Source: Desulfobulbus rhabdoformis
Lineage (GTDB): Bacteria > Desulfobacterota > Desulfobulbia > Desulfobulbales > Desulfobulbaceae
Reading direction: 5' to 3'
Assembly: GCF_016919065.1 (NCBI RefSeq)
Contig: NZ_JAFFQA010000025.1
Coordinates: forward strand, 1-64,000
DNA length: 64,000 nt
Positions 23,772 to 33,436 of the stretch are shown piece after piece. The position numbers and the translations under genes are program-made. Within the stretch, counting starts at the first letter, position 1. Every line of letters starts with the position of its first letter. Under the pieces are notes generated by a model. It was not told the DNA's origin. It saw only the letters and a list, made by a program, of their open reading frames with translations, and did no database searches.

Positions 23772-24983
23772 ATGCGACGAGTAGTTATTACAGGTATGGG
23801 GATTGTCTCGCCGCTGGGGGATACCACGGCCGAGGTGCTGCGGTCCCTGCAGGAGTCCCGTTCCGGAGCCCGGTTTCATGAGTACTACCAGGAGATTGGT
23901 CTGCGGGCTCAGGTAGGCAGTTTTACCCGGATTGACGTGAAAGAACACCTGGAAAAGAAAAGCCTGCGTTTCATGGGCAATGCCGCCGCCTACGCCTCCA
24001 TTGCTCTCTCCCAGGCGGTTGCCGATGCCGGGCTGGAGGTTGATGAGGTCTCCAACCCTCGGACCGGGTTGATTATTGGTTCCGGCGGGACCTCGGCGGA
24101 GAATGTAGTCGCCACCGCCGATGTCATGCGCAAAAAAGGACTCAAGCGACTGAGCCCCTTCATGGTGCCGCGCACCATGTCGAGCACGGTTTCCGCCTGC
24201 CTGACCAGCACCCACGGTATCAAAGGACTTTGTTATTCCATCTCTTCAGCCTGCGCCACGGGGTCCCACTGTATTGGCGCGGCCATGGAGCAGATTCAGT
24301 TGGGAAAACAGGATATTGTCTTTGCCGGTGGCTCGGACGAGGAGCATTGGACCCAGACCGCCATGTTCGATTCCATGGGAGCTTTGTCCACCAAGTATAA
24401 TGAAACCCCGGAGCGGGCCTCACGTCCCTATGACCGTAACCGGGACGGCTTTGTCGTGGCCAATGGTGGCGGTATCGTGGTGCTCGAGGAGTATGAACGG
24501 GCGAAAAAACGCGGTGCCACCATCTATGGTGAGGTCGTCGGCTACGGTGCCACCGCTGATGGTGCCGAGATGGTCCAGCCCTCGGGCGAGGGAGCGGTAC
24601 GCTGCATTCAGATGGCCCTTGCCACCGCAGGTGAGCAGGTCGACTACATCAACGCCCATGGCACCTCCACCCCCATCGGTGACCTGGTCGAGCTTCGCGC
24701 CATCCGCGAGGTCTTTGGCGCGGCCAACCCACCCATCAGTTCCACCAAATCTCTCTCAGGCCACAGCCTGGGAGCAGCCGGGGTGCACGAGGCCATCTAT
24801 AGCCTGCTGATGCTCAACCATAGCTTCATCTCCGGAACGGCCAATATCGAGGAGATGGATCCCGAGGCCGAAGGTATGCATGTCGTCACAGAAAATCGTG
24901 ATGTTTCACTCTCCACGGTGATGAGCAACAGCTATGGTTTTGGCGGAACCAATGCCTGTTTGATTTTTCGGAAGGTGGAATAG
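23772..24983 (+). CDS. fabB: 3-oxoacyl-ACP synthase I
   Basis: A 403-residue KAS I/FabB condensing enzyme that elongates acyl-ACP with malonyl-ACP. The catalytic triad is Cys-His-His: C161 (SSACATGSH), H296 ([11 protein letters not shown]) and H331 (SGHSLGAAG). The sequence follows FabB ([33 protein letters not shown]) rather than FabF, suggesting unsaturated fatty-acid synthesis. The usual partner fabA is not adjacent; instead an SDR precedes it by 12 bases. MITE copy B starts 17 bases after its stop. Confidence 0.92.
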   Translation: MRRVVITGMGIVSPLGDTTAEVLRSLQESRSGARFHEYYQEIGLRAQVGSFTRIDVKEHLEKKSLRFMGNAAAYASIALSQAVADAGLEVDEVSNPRTGLIIGSGGTSAENVVATADVMRKKGLKRLSPFMVPRTMSSTVSACLTSTHGIKGLCYSISSACATGSHCIGAAMEQIQLGKQDIVFAGGSDEEHWTQTAMFDSMGALSTKYNETPERASRPYDRNRDGFVVANGGGIVVLEEYERAKKRGATIYGEVVGYGATADGAEMVQPSGEGAVRCIQMALATAGEQVDYINAHGTSTPIGDLVELRAIREVFGAANPPISSTKSLSGHSLGAAGVHEAIYSLLMLNHSFISGTANIEEMDPEAEGMHVVTENRDVSLSTVMSNSYGFGGTNACLIFRKVE

Positions 24984-25000
24984 GGGGCACTGAAGCTATA

Positions 25001-25175
25001 GGGTGTCTTGAATAATTAGATTTTTCAATCAAGGCCAGATAAGCGCAGACTTCGAGGATTGCGCAAAATTTTACCGCAGGCATATACATGATATCGGAGT
25101 CTTCGCTTACCTCCGAGGATAAAATTTTAAGCATGACGCCGGGATTGGCAGAAAAAGCAATTATTCAAGATTCCC
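25001..25175. mobile_element. Family 1 MITE, copy B (175 bp, two modules, reversed)
   Basis: The same element as copy A but in the opposite orientation (left end GGGTGTCTTGAATAATT, right end complement GGGAATCTTGAATAATT). It carries two of the extra modules (GAGTCTTCGCTTACCTC type near 25100 and the AGATAAGCGCAGACTTCG type near 25042). Its flanks are TATA and TACA, a possible decayed 4-bp duplication. Confidence 0.8.
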
Positions 25176-25210
25176 TACAGTGACGGGATCTTTTCCTTCT
25201 TTGTGCAAAC

Positions 25211-25255
25211 AAAAAAGCGGCGTTCAGGCTGAAGCAACCTGAGCACCGCTTTTTT
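25211..25255. terminator. Bidirectional terminator between fabB and secB
   Basis: AAAAAAGCGG..TTCAGG pairs with CCTGAG..CCGCTTTTTT. A run of A on one side and T on the other lets it serve both fabB (rightward) and secB (leftward). Confidence 0.8.
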
Positions 25256-25284
25256 AATATCTGCAAGCCTGCCTCGGCAGAGTA

Positions 25285-25749
25285 TCAGGCGTCCTGCTTC
25301 TGGTTTTTGGCGTTGTCGTAAAGGGCAACAAAGTTGATCGGCTCCATCAGAAACGGCATGAACCCTCCGTCAACCGCTGCCTGGCAGACGATCTGACGGG
25401 TAAAGGGGAAGAGCATCAGGGGGCAGTCCACTGCCAGTACACGTTCGTGGTGCTCTTCGGGGATGTTTTTCATCATGAACACGGCCGCGTGTTCGATTTC
25501 AGTGATGAACATCACCTGGTCCTCGTTGTTTTTATCCAGAACCTTGGCGGTGATCGCAATGGAAACTTCGCTGTGATCGTCATCGAGCTTTTGATTTTTC
25601 AGCTGAAGATTGAAGTCCACTTTGGGATTTTGGCCTTTATTGAGGAACACCTTGGGTGCATTGGGGCTCTCAAAGGAAAAATCCTTGATGTACATCTTCT
25701 GCATGCGAAAGATTGGGATATCCTGTTGCTCGGGAGTCTGGTCAGCCAT
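25285..25749 (-). CDS. secB: Protein-export chaperone SecB
   Basis: A 154-residue tetrameric chaperone that holds preproteins unfolded and hands them to SecA. ATG 25749 (MADQTPEQQDIPIFRMQKMYIKDFSFESPNAP) is preferred over ATG 25788: AAGGACAG lies just before it and SecB proteins normally begin there. Family marks are KDFSFESPNAPKVF, the hydrophobic strand region, and the C-terminal FPFTRQIVCQAAVDGGFMPFLMEPINFVALY. The gene, with its terminator, lies between two inverted copies of the family 1 MITE. Confidence 0.93.
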   Translation of the reverse strand: MADQTPEQQDIPIFRMQKMYIKDFSFESPNAPKVFLNKGQNPKVDFNLQLKNQKLDDDHSEVSIAITAKVLDKNNEDQVMFITEIEHAAVFMMKNIPEEHHERVLAVDCPLMLFPFTRQIVCQAAVDGGFMPFLMEPINFVALYDNAKNQKQDA

Positions 25750-25816
25750 GTTCTGTCCTTGTTTGTCGTAGTCAATGAAAGCTGGCATAAAGGATTGTGC
25801 CAGCGGGGTTACTTAT

Positions 25817-26009
25817 GGGAATCTTGAATAATTGCTTTTTCTTCCAATCCCGCGGAGTCTGGCGCTTACCTCGTCACGCTTAAAATTTTATCCTCGGAGG
25901 TAAGCGAAGACTCCGATATCACATATATGCCTGCGGTAAAATTTTGCGCAATCCTCGAAGTCTGCGCTTATCTGGCCTTGATTGAAAAATCTAATTATTC
26001 AAGACACCC
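25817..26009. mobile_element. Family 1 MITE, copy C (193 bp, three modules)
   Basis: The longest copy. Terminal inverted repeats match copy A and the flanks are TTAT on both sides, a 4-bp target duplication. Relative to copy A it contains three related insertions: 25853-25872, 25897-25915 (inverted) and 25956-25973, each a version of CGGAGTCTG.CGCTTACC. The flanking space between secB and uvrA (25750-26141) otherwise holds no gene. Confidence 0.85.
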
Positions 26010-26141
26010 TTATGTATCTGAAAGGGAGGAGGCGTAGATAAACGCACACGGATTGTTACTTGTCTGGCATGGTAACTGCTTAGTCAGCCAAGGACAAGAG
26101 AAAATCGCTTGTAGGTTCTTCTTCCCCCACAGTGAAGTCAA

Positions 26142-28982
26142 TCACTCGTTGCCGTTCAAAAACTGCTTGAGAAACATCCCCGTGTAAGATTTCGGCTCCT
26201 TGGCAATCGTTTCCGGTGTCCCTGCCGCTATTACCTGGCCACCACCACTGCCGCCCTCGGGCCCGATATCAATGACCCAGTCAGCGGTCTTGATTACATC
26301 GAGGTTATGCTCGATGACAATGACGGTGTTGCCGCTGTCCACCAGGCGGCTGAGTACACGCAACAGATGCTGAATATCTGCCGGGTGCAGGCCGGTGGTG
26401 GGTTCATCCAGAATATAAAGGGTCTTGCCGGTGGAGCGGCGGCTCAGTTCTTTGGCGAGCTTCACCCGCTGCGCCTCACCGCCAGAGAGGGTGACCGAAC
26501 TCTGCCCCAGGCTGAGATAGCCCAGTCCCACATCCACAATTGTCTGTAGACGGCCTGCAATGGGGGGCACGTTCTGGAAAAACTCTAAAGCCTCTTCCAC
26601 GGTCATCCGAAGAATGTCGGCGATGTTTTTACCCTTGTACTGGATTTCCAGGGTTTCCTCGTTGTAGCGTTTTCCCTGACAGCGTTCGCAGGTGACATAG
26701 ATATCCGGCAGGAAGTGCATGGCGATACGGAGTACACCATCGCCTTCGCAGGTTTCGCAACGTCCCCCCTTGAGGTTGAAGCTGAAGCGGCCGGGCTGGT
26801 ACCCACGGGCCCGCGACTCGGGCAGGCGGGCCAGTAACTCGCGAATCGGTGTCATCACCCCGGTGTAGGTGGCCGGATTGGAGCGAGGGGTTCGGCCAAT
26901 GGGGCTCTGGTCGATATCGATCACCTTGTCGAGCAGGTCCAATCCTTTAAGCAATTGCGGCCCACGCTGATAGCCCTTGCGATCGGTGAAAAAGCGTTGT
27001 GCTTCGTTAAATAAGGTCTCAATCACCAGAGAACTCTTGCCGGAGCCAGAGACCCCTGTAACGCAGGTCATCACGCCTAAGGGGAATTGGACTGTAAGGT
27101 TCTGGAGATTATTGATGGTGGCCCCGACCACCTCTATACAGCGCCCTTTTTTGATCTGCTGGGAACGACGTTTTTGGGGGACTTCAATTCTGAGGCGTCC
27201 GGAAAGATATCCACCCGTCTGCGAGTTCTCGCAGTCTAACAACCCAGGTACTGGTCCGGAATACAAAATTTCCCCACCGTGCACCCCCGCACCAGGACCG
27301 ATATCAAGCACATGGTCGGCGCTGGCGATGGTGTCCGAGTCGTGTTCAACCACGATGACGGTGTTGCCCAGGTCGCGCAGGTTGATCAGGGTTTTGATCA
27401 GCTTGTTGTTGTCCCGTTGATGGAGCCCGATGGAAGGCTCATCGAGGATATAGAGAACGCCGGCCAACCCGGAGCCGATCTGCGAGGCCAGGCGGATACG
27501 CTGGGCCTCGCCGCCGGATAAGGTTCCGGCACGGCGGTCCAGCGAAAGGTAGCCCAACCCCACACCGTGGAGGAAAAAGAGGCGTTCGCGAATCTCTTTG
27601 AGGATGGGGGCCGCGATTATGGACTGGCGTTCTTCAAAGTCAATGGTCTTCATCTCATTGATCAACTGTTCAATGGCCATGCGGCAGAGATCGATGATCG
27701 ACCAGTTGCCAACAAGCACGGCCAGGGCCTCAGGCTTGAGCCTGGCGCCATGGCAGGCTGGGCACCCCTGCTCGGTCATGAACCCTTCAATCTCCTCACG
27801 CATACGCGCAGAGCTGGTCTCGCGGAAGAGGCGGTTGAGTCGTGGGACCACGCCCTCAAAGGCCAGATTGGAAACCAGGCTGCGTTTACCCCGTGTATGT
27901 ATAAATTCCAGCTTTGTCTTGCCCGTTCCATGGAGGAGCCCTTTCTTGACCTTGGCTGGTAAGTCCGCAAAGGGAGTGGCCGGGTCAAAACGATAGTGGC
28001 GGGCAAAGGCTGCGATCCAGTTATCTGCCTGTGTGGAAAGGCGGCGTTTGGTCCAGGGGACAATGGCACCTTCTAAAAGAGAAAGCGAATCGTCGGGGAC
28101 GATCAGTTCTTCATCAATAAACTGGTTGATGCCCAGGCCGCTGCAGACCGGGCAGGCCCCCTGGGGATTGTTAAAGGAAAATAACTGGGTCGAGAGCTCG
28201 GGCAGGGAGATGCCGCACTGGTGGCAGGCTGCGGATTCGCTGAAGAGCACCTCTTCGCCACTATCGGGAAAGTGGGCCAGCATGGTGCCGCCACCCAGTG
28301 CCACCGCGGTCGAGACCGATTCATCGAGTCGTCTGCGGATGGATGGCTTGATCACAAGCCGGTCGACCACGGCCTCGATGAAATGGTGCTTGTTCTTTTC
28401 AAGGCTGATTTCCTCGCTGAGCTGGCGAATCTCGCCGTCCACACGCACACGCACAAACCCCTCTTTGCGCAACCGTTGAAAAACCTGCTCATGCAGCCCC
28501 TTTTTCTGGGTAACCAGTGGCGCCAGCAGAATCATTTTTTCCCCTTCGGGGCGGGCCAGAATGGATTCGATCATATCGTGGATGGATTGCGAACGAATGG
28601 GCTGGCCACATTCGGGGCAGTGGGGCTGCCCGGCTCGGGCAAAAAGCAGGCGCAAATGATCGTAGATCTCGGTAACCGTGCCCACGGTGGAGCGGGGATT
28701 GCGGCTGGTGGTTTTTTGTTCGATGGAGACCGCTGGAGAGAGACCTTCGAGAAGATCGACATCCGGCTTGTTCATCTGGCCCAAAAACTGACGGGCATAG
28801 GTGGAGAGCGACTCCACATAGCGGCGTTGCCCCTCGGCATAGAGGGTGTCAAAGGCCAGGGTTGATTTGCCGGAGCCGGAGAGACCGGTGAAGACGATCA
28901 GCTTGTTGCGCGGCAGGTCCACTGAAATATTTTTCAGGTTGTGCATGCGTGCGCCGCGAATGCGAAGGTGTTGCGGTTCCAT
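26142..28982 (-). CDS. uvrA: Excinuclease ABC subunit UvrA
   Basis: A 946-residue DNA-damage sensor ATPase that loads UvrB in nucleotide excision repair. It has two ABC ATPase modules: Walker [10 protein letters not shown] at residues 33-41 and GVSGSGKSS in the second half, with signature motifs [12 protein letters not shown] and [12 protein letters not shown]. Zinc-binding cysteine pairs are visible in CPECGQ, CHQCG...CPVC and CETCEGDG...CERCQGK. The length is normal. It is divergent from glyQ, with a degenerate MITE copy in the space between. Confidence 0.96.
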   Translation of the reverse strand: MEPQHLRIRGARMHNLKNISVDLPRNKLIVFTGLSGSGKSTLAFDTLYAEGQRRYVESLSTYARQFLGQMNKPDVDLLEGLSPAVSIEQKTTSRNPRSTVGTVTEIYDHLRLLFARAGQPHCPECGQPIRSQSIHDMIESILARPEGEKMILLAPLVTQKKGLHEQVFQRLRKEGFVRVRVDGEIRQLSEEISLEKNKHHFIEAVVDRLVIKPSIRRRLDESVSTAVALGGGTMLAHFPDSGEEVLFSESAACHQCGISLPELSTQLFSFNNPQGACPVCSGLGINQFIDEELIVPDDSLSLLEGAIVPWTKRRLSTQADNWIAAFARHYRFDPATPFADLPAKVKKGLLHGTGKTKLEFIHTRGKRSLVSNLAFEGVVPRLNRLFRETSSARMREEIEGFMTEQGCPACHGARLKPEALAVLVGNWSIIDLCRMAIEQLINEMKTIDFEERQSIIAAPILKEIRERLFFLHGVGLGYLSLDRRAGTLSGGEAQRIRLASQIGSGLAGVLYILDEPSIGLHQRDNNKLIKTLINLRDLGNTVIVVEHDSDTIASADHVLDIGPGAGVHGGEILYSGPVPGLLDCENSQTGGYLSGRLRIEVPQKRRSQQIKKGRCIEVVGATINNLQNLTVQFPLGVMTCVTGVSGSGKSSLVIETLFNEAQRFFTDRKGYQRGPQLLKGLDLLDKVIDIDQSPIGRTPRSNPATYTGVMTPIRELLARLPESRARGYQPGRFSFNLKGGRCETCEGDGVLRIAMHFLPDIYVTCERCQGKRYNEETLEIQYKGKNIADILRMTVEEALEFFQNVPPIAGRLQTIVDVGLGYLSLGQSSVTLSGGEAQRVKLAKELSRRSTGKTLYILDEPTTGLHPADIQHLLRVLSRLVDSGNTVIVIEHNLDVIKTADWVIDIGPEGGSGGGQVIAAGTPETIAKEPKSYTGMFLKQFLNGNE

Positions 28983-29184
28983 GAGGAGTCTTTTGGCTTA
29001 TGCGCAGGTCTGTTGCAGAAAACAAAAACCTGGTTCATGTATTTTCGGCGCCAATGGCTGGCAAAAAGTGGCCGGGCTGACCTGAAGCACCAACATCTAC
29101 GCCCTTGTGGACAATTTCGTTTACCATGGCTTGCGCCTATGGTAGATTGCCGCATACTTGTAGCCACTATCTGTTAACAATCAA

Positions 29185-29274
29185 GGGAGCCTTGAATAAT
29201 TGCTTTATTCGCAGGGCGTGCACAGCTGCGGCTGCGCTGCTTGCGCCTGCGGTACATGTAGTTTCAAGCCACTC
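29185..29274. mobile_element. Degenerate family 1 MITE-like copy D (90 bp)
   Basis: The left end GGGAGCCTTGAATAATTGC matches the family terminus. The right end TTTCAAGCCACTC is a weaker inverted match, and TCAA flanks both sides. The interior keeps GCCTGCGGTA of the family but is otherwise different. It lies 22 bases upstream of glyQ and may carry or displace part of its promoter region. Confidence 0.5.
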
Positions 29275-29296
29275 TCAATACCACGAAGATTTCGCC

Positions 29297-30172
29297 ATGT
29301 ATTTTCAGGACATCATTGCCACTTTGAACAGCTATTGGGCATCCGCAGGTTGTGTTGTCATGCAACCCTATGATATGGAAGTCGGTGCCGGCACCTTTCA
29401 TCCCGCGACCCTGCTGCGTGCACTGGGCCCTGAACCCTGGAAGGCGGCTTATGTTCAGCCTTCACGCCGTCCTACTGATGGTCGCTACGGTGAAAATCCC
29501 AACCGGCTGCAGCATTATTACCAGTATCAGGTGGTGATCAAACCCTCACCCAAGGATGTGCAGGCGATGTATCTGGAGAGCCTGGAGCGATTTGGCCTCA
29601 ACCTGCTGGAGCACGATATCCGCTTTGTTGAGGACGACTGGGAGTCTCCCACCCTGGGAGCTTGGGGGCTGGGCTGGGAGGTCTGGCTCGATGGCATGGA
29701 GATTACCCAGTTTACCTACTTTCAGCAGGCGGGTTCTGTTGATCTCAAGCCGATTACGGTCGAGATCACCTATGGGCTTGAGCGTATAGCCATGTACCTG
29801 CAAAAAGTTGACTCCGTCTATGATATTGCCTGGAACGAGCACGTCACCTACGGCGAGATTTTTCATCAGGCGGAAAAAGAGTTCTCGGCCTTTAACTTTG
29901 AAGAGGCCAATGTTGGCGATCTGACCGTGACCTTTGATAACTACGAGCGTGAAGCGTTGAAGCTCGTGGAGAAGGGGCTGATTCTTCCAGGCTACGATTA
30001 CTGCCTGAAGTGCTCGCATACCTTTAATCTGCTGGATGCGCGGAAGGCTATTTCGGTTGCCGAGAGGACCCGCTATATTGGGAGAATTCGTCAAATTGCC
30101 CGGCAGGTGGCCCATCGATACGTGGAGCAGCGTGCTGAGATGGGGCATCCTCTGCTCAAAGGCACCAAATGA
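29297..30172 (+). CDS. glyQ: Glycyl-tRNA synthetase alpha subunit
   Basis: The 291-residue catalytic subunit of the bacterial alpha2beta2 glycyl-tRNA synthetase. The start [19 protein letters not shown] is the conserved N-terminus, so ATG 29297 is chosen over upstream in-frame codons that fall inside the MITE. Class II motifs are present ([50 protein letters not shown]). The gene is complete and is followed by a strong terminator. glyS, normally the next gene, is absent from the window. Confidence 0.95.
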   Translation: MYFQDIIATLNSYWASAGCVVMQPYDMEVGAGTFHPATLLRALGPEPWKAAYVQPSRRPTDGRYGENPNRLQHYYQYQVVIKPSPKDVQAMYLESLERFGLNLLEHDIRFVEDDWESPTLGAWGLGWEVWLDGMEITQFTYFQQAGSVDLKPITVEITYGLERIAMYLQKVDSVYDIAWNEHVTYGEIFHQAEKEFSAFNFEEANVGDLTVTFDNYEREALKLVEKGLILPGYDYCLKCSHTFNLLDARKAISVAERTRYIGRIRQIARQVAHRYVEQRAEMGHPLLKGTK

Positions 30173-30261
30173 GGGCAGCGAGTACAAATCTCTTGGCGGA
30201 ATTGCCTGAAAAATTAAAGAAAAATTTAAAAATTTTCTAGCGTTTCGATAATATTTGCAGT

Positions 30262-30300
30262 AAAAAAAGGGTGTTCGCATGAAGGCGACACCCTTTTTTT
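30262..30300 (+). terminator. Intrinsic terminator after glyQ
   Basis: GGGTGT and ACACCC form the stem, extended inside by CGC/GCG and flanked by A7 and T7. It is 90 bases beyond the glyQ stop, confirming that glyQ ends its transcript without glyS. Confidence 0.85.
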
Positions 30301-30970
30301 GTTCCCTGAAATCGGTAATACAGTTCGAGTCTCTGTGGTCTACCTGTACAACAGCTCCTTTCCGCGCTCAAACCTGTTCCAACGTCCATATTGCGCCTGC
30401 CGTTTTCATTCCTTGCGTCGCTCCTTTGCCCTATGAAAGGACGCAACGGTTCCATATCTCTGTATGCCCACGTTCTTCGTGGCGGGAACCGGTTGCTCTT
30501 CGTCCTGCGCTCCCAAGTTTTCACACACTCTGTTGGGTTCTTCTCACATGTTCAAGCCGCATCGTTGCTTCGTTTTTCTTCTGCAGCCCGGTGTTTGGCA
30601 CCCGGCGGAGGGTGGTTGCCCCCGTTCTGTTCTTCTTTGCCACTATTATGGGCTTTTAGCCTGTCTCGCGTCTGCCCGCCCTTTTTATCTGGAGCAAATC
30701 CACTCTCAGCTTGCCTGTCTGGGACTCGTTGTGGATCGGGTCGGTAAAGCGCGCTTGGAGTTCTCAAGTGGGGGAGAAGAATGGTGACTATCATGTGTTG
30801 CAGTCAAGCCCCTGGGGATGCTTTTGTTCCTGAGGAGCGCCTCGTGCGTTGAGGCATTGTCCGCGCATGTGTTGATGTTGGTTTTTCCTGAAAGCGGGAA
30901 AGGGCGGCAGGGATATCGCCCTTATGATTCTGCAAATTCAGGCAACTAATAGGCCGACAGAATTGGCCAC
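30301..30970. other. Long stretch of unclear content upstream of the cold-shock gene
   Basis: About 670 bases between the glyQ terminator and the cold-shock gene. A rightward frame (30464-30787) ends in a protein-like stretch (FYLEQIHSQLACLGLVVDRVGKARLEF) but has no ribosome site and compositionally odd upstream residues. It could be a decayed gene. The last ~150 bases probably form the long 5' leader typical of cold-shock genes (inference). No known RNA family was recognised. Confidence 0.3.
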
Positions 30971-30991
30971 ATTTCACAAGGAGGAATGGTA

Positions 30992-31192
30992 ATGGCAGAG
31001 GGAACCGTAAAATGGTTTAATGATTCCAAGGGGTTCGGTTTTATTCAGCAGGATGGCGGTAACGATGTATTTGTTCATTACTCCGCAATTCAGGGGCAGG
31101 GGTTCAAGTCGCTGAAAGAAGGTGAGCGGGTTTCGTTTGAAGTCGTCAGCGGGGCCAAAGGGCCTGCGGCGGAGAAGGTCACCAAACTTTGA
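30992..31192 (+). CDS. Cold-shock domain protein, CspA type
   Basis: A 66-residue single-stranded nucleic acid-binding protein. RNP1 (KGFGFIQ) and RNP2 (VFVHYSAI) motifs are intact, followed by [28 protein letters not shown] at 30978-30984 gives ideal spacing (7 bases) to ATG 30992; ATG 30986 would be one base from that site and is rejected. Such proteins melt RNA structure and act as antiterminators. Confidence 0.95.
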   Translation: MAEGTVKWFNDSKGFGFIQQDGGNDVFVHYSAIQGQGFKSLKEGERVSFEVVSGAKGPAAEKVTKL

Positions 31193-31208
31193 TTTTCGTT
31201 GCCTTGAG

Positions 31209-31419
31209 CCTGAATCCGTGAGCGTTCTTGGTACGTCAGCTTTGCTGTTTGGAGTAACCGGTTAAAGCGCTCTTTATCGGATTGTGACGAGCAGTGAAGA
31301 TAACGTGCAGCGCCCCAAAGGGCAGCGGGAGAAACTGGACACAATAAAATTTTCTAAAAAATCTTCAACGATTCGAGAGAATACGCTGTTCAGTGACCAC
31401 TTGCTGTCACGGATTCAGG
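31209..31419. repeat. Family 2 palindromic repeat, long form
   Basis: CCTGAATCCGTGA (31209-31221) and TCACGGATTCAGG (31407-31419) are perfect inverted arms enclosing about 185 bases. The inner flanks resemble other members (GTACGTCAGCTTTGCTGTT on the left, GCTGTTCAGTGACCACTTGC on the right), while the middle appears to be unrelated DNA, possibly captured between two arms. Confidence 0.7.
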
Positions 31420-31427
31420 TTGAAATG

Positions 31428-31469
31428 AAAACGCCCGTTTCCTCCATCTGGAAGAAACGGGCGTTTTTT
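31428..31469. terminator. Terminator between the cold-shock gene and ilvD
   Basis: AAAACGCCCGTTTC pairs with GAAACGGGCGTTTT, followed by T6 in the rightward direction. In the leftward direction the T run is shorter, so it may serve ilvD as well but less strongly. Confidence 0.8.
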
Positions 31470-31506
31470 ATTGGGGGGAGGTTGGGCCGTTCAGGCCAAA
31501 TTCGGC

Positions 31507-33333
31507 TCAGTCGATGATACGCACCGCCCCCTGATCTGCAGAGGCGGCAAAGCGGGCATACATGCGAAGTGCTTTTGAAACCCGGCGATCACGGTCGGGG
31601 GTAAAGGCACCGTTGTCACGGCTGGCCTCGGTCACCCTGCGAGCGGCTATCTCTTCGTCGCTGATGAGTAGAGAGATGGTCCGTTTGGGAATATTGATAT
31701 CAACCTTGTCCCCCTCGCGAACCAGGGCAATGGCACCCCCAGAGGCTGCCTCTGGAGAAACATGGCCGATAGAGAGACCTGAGGTGCCGCCGGAGAAGCG
31801 ACCATCGGTCACCAGGGCGCATTCGGCTCCAAGGTGACGTGATTTGAGGTAGGAGGTGGGGTAGAGCATCTCCTGCATCCCGGGCCCGCCCTTGGGGCCT
31901 TCGTAGAGAATAAAAACGACGTCACCGGCTTCGATCGATCCATCGAGTATGGCATCGCAGGCTTCCTCTTGGGAGTGATAGACCTTGGCAGTACCGATGA
32001 AGTGGAGAATGGACTCGTCCACACCGGCTGTTTTGACGATGCACCCTTTTTCCGCAATGTTACCGTACAAAACGGCCAGGCCACCATCTTTGGAGTAGGC
32101 GTGCTCGAAATCGCGGATACAGCCCCCCTGGCGATCTGTGTCCAGCTCGGAATAGAGCGTGGACTGTGATCCCATTTTCAGGTTACGGATACCGGCGGGT
32201 GCACTTTTGTAGAGTGTTCTCGCTTTTTCACTGGCCCCTGGCTCCATGATGTCATACTGGGCAAGTGCCTCTGCCAGACTTAAGCCATCCGCTCGGGAAA
32301 CAGAGGTGTCGACCAGGCCCGCGCGGGCCAGTTCGCCAAGGATGCCAAGAATACCACCGGCCCGATTCACATCCTCGACATGGTAGGAGGAGCTGGGGGC
32401 AACCTTGCACAGGTTGGGAACGCGGCGGGAGAGTGCATCGATATCCTGCATGGTGAAGTCGACTTCTGCCTCATGGGCCACGGCCAGAATATGAAGTACG
32501 GTATTGGTGGAGCCTCCCATGGCTATGTCCAGGGCCATGGCATTGGTAAAGGCGGCCTTGCTGGCTATGGATCGGGGCAGAACGCTGGCATCCCCCTGGC
32601 CATACCAGGCCTCGCACATGGCGACAATCCGCTGGGCAGCCTGGGCAAAGAGTTCCAGGCGGGCGGCATGGGTGGCAACCACGGTGCCGTTGCCGGGCAG
32701 AGCCAGGCCAATGGCCTCGTTAAGGCAGTTCATCGAGTTTGCAGTAAACATGCCGGAGCAGGAACCGCAGGTGGGACAGGCCGAGCGCTCGACCTCGGCT
32801 ACCTCGTTGTCGCTGACGCTCTCATCGCCGGCCATGATCATGGCATCGATCAGATCAAGCGCCTTGTCACCGACACGGCCAGCTTCCATGGGGCCGCCGG
32901 AGACAAAGATCGCCGGAATGTTGAGCCGCATGGCAGCCATGAGCATGCCGGGGGTGATCTTGTCGCAGTTTGAGATGCAGACCATGGCATCGGCCTTGTG
33001 GGCGTTGCACATGTACTCCACCGAGTCGGCGATCAGATCGCGCGAGGGCAGGGAGTAGAGCATGCCGTCATGGCCCATGGCAATACCGTCGTCAATGGCA
33101 ATGGTGTTGAACTCCGCAGCAAAACAGCCCAACTCCTCGATCTTGGCTTTCACCTGCTGGCCAATCTCGTGCAGATGAACATGACCGGGCACAAATTGGG
33201 TGAAAGAGTTGACCACGGCGATCACCGGTTTACCGATTTGTTCCTCCCGCATACCGTTGGCGCGCCAGAGGGCACGAGCCCCCGCCATTCTTCTCCCTTC
33301 TGTTGTCGCCGAACTCCGCAGTGGATTCGCCAT
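31507..33333 (-). CDS. ilvD: Dihydroxy-acid dehydratase
   Basis: A 608-residue [Fe-S] dehydratase that converts 2,3-dihydroxy-isovalerate or -methylvalerate to the 2-oxoacids for valine, isoleucine, leucine and pantothenate. Cluster and active-site motifs are present: [13 protein letters not shown] and [19 protein letters not shown], plus [24 protein letters not shown] near the C-terminus. It belongs to the long E. coli-type group. GAGGTGAGGAG directly precedes ATG 33333. No other ilv gene is adjacent. Confidence 0.96.
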   Translation of the reverse strand: MANPLRSSATTEGRRMAGARALWRANGMREEQIGKPVIAVVNSFTQFVPGHVHLHEIGQQVKAKIEELGCFAAEFNTIAIDDGIAMGHDGMLYSLPSRDLIADSVEYMCNAHKADAMVCISNCDKITPGMLMAAMRLNIPAIFVSGGPMEAGRVGDKALDLIDAMIMAGDESVSDNEVAEVERSACPTCGSCSGMFTANSMNCLNEAIGLALPGNGTVVATHAARLELFAQAAQRIVAMCEAWYGQGDASVLPRSIASKAAFTNAMALDIAMGGSTNTVLHILAVAHEAEVDFTMQDIDALSRRVPNLCKVAPSSSYHVEDVNRAGGILGILGELARAGLVDTSVSRADGLSLAEALAQYDIMEPGASEKARTLYKSAPAGIRNLKMGSQSTLYSELDTDRQGGCIRDFEHAYSKDGGLAVLYGNIAEKGCIVKTAGVDESILHFIGTAKVYHSQEEACDAILDGSIEAGDVVFILYEGPKGGPGMQEMLYPTSYLKSRHLGAECALVTDGRFSGGTSGLSIGHVSPEAASGGAIALVREGDKVDINIPKRTISLLISDEEIAARRVTEASRDNGAFTPDRDRRVSKALRMYARFAASADQGAVRIID

Positions 33334-33436
33334 CTCCTCACCTCTATGAATGTATGTAATTTTTTTCTTTTTCTTTTACCGCCGAAGCGATAGAACCTAT
33401 AATATCGAACTCGTCAATACTATACTGGTAAACGCC

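Noticed and set aside
22842..24215. A 457-codon leftward frame covering the SDR and half of fabB
   Set aside because: Both genes on the other strand have complete catalytic motifs. The long antisense frame is a by-product of GC-biased codon use.
29105..29296. N-terminal extension of glyQ
   Set aside because: The added residues are encoded by the MITE-like element, whereas the conserved GlyQ N-terminus begins at 29297.
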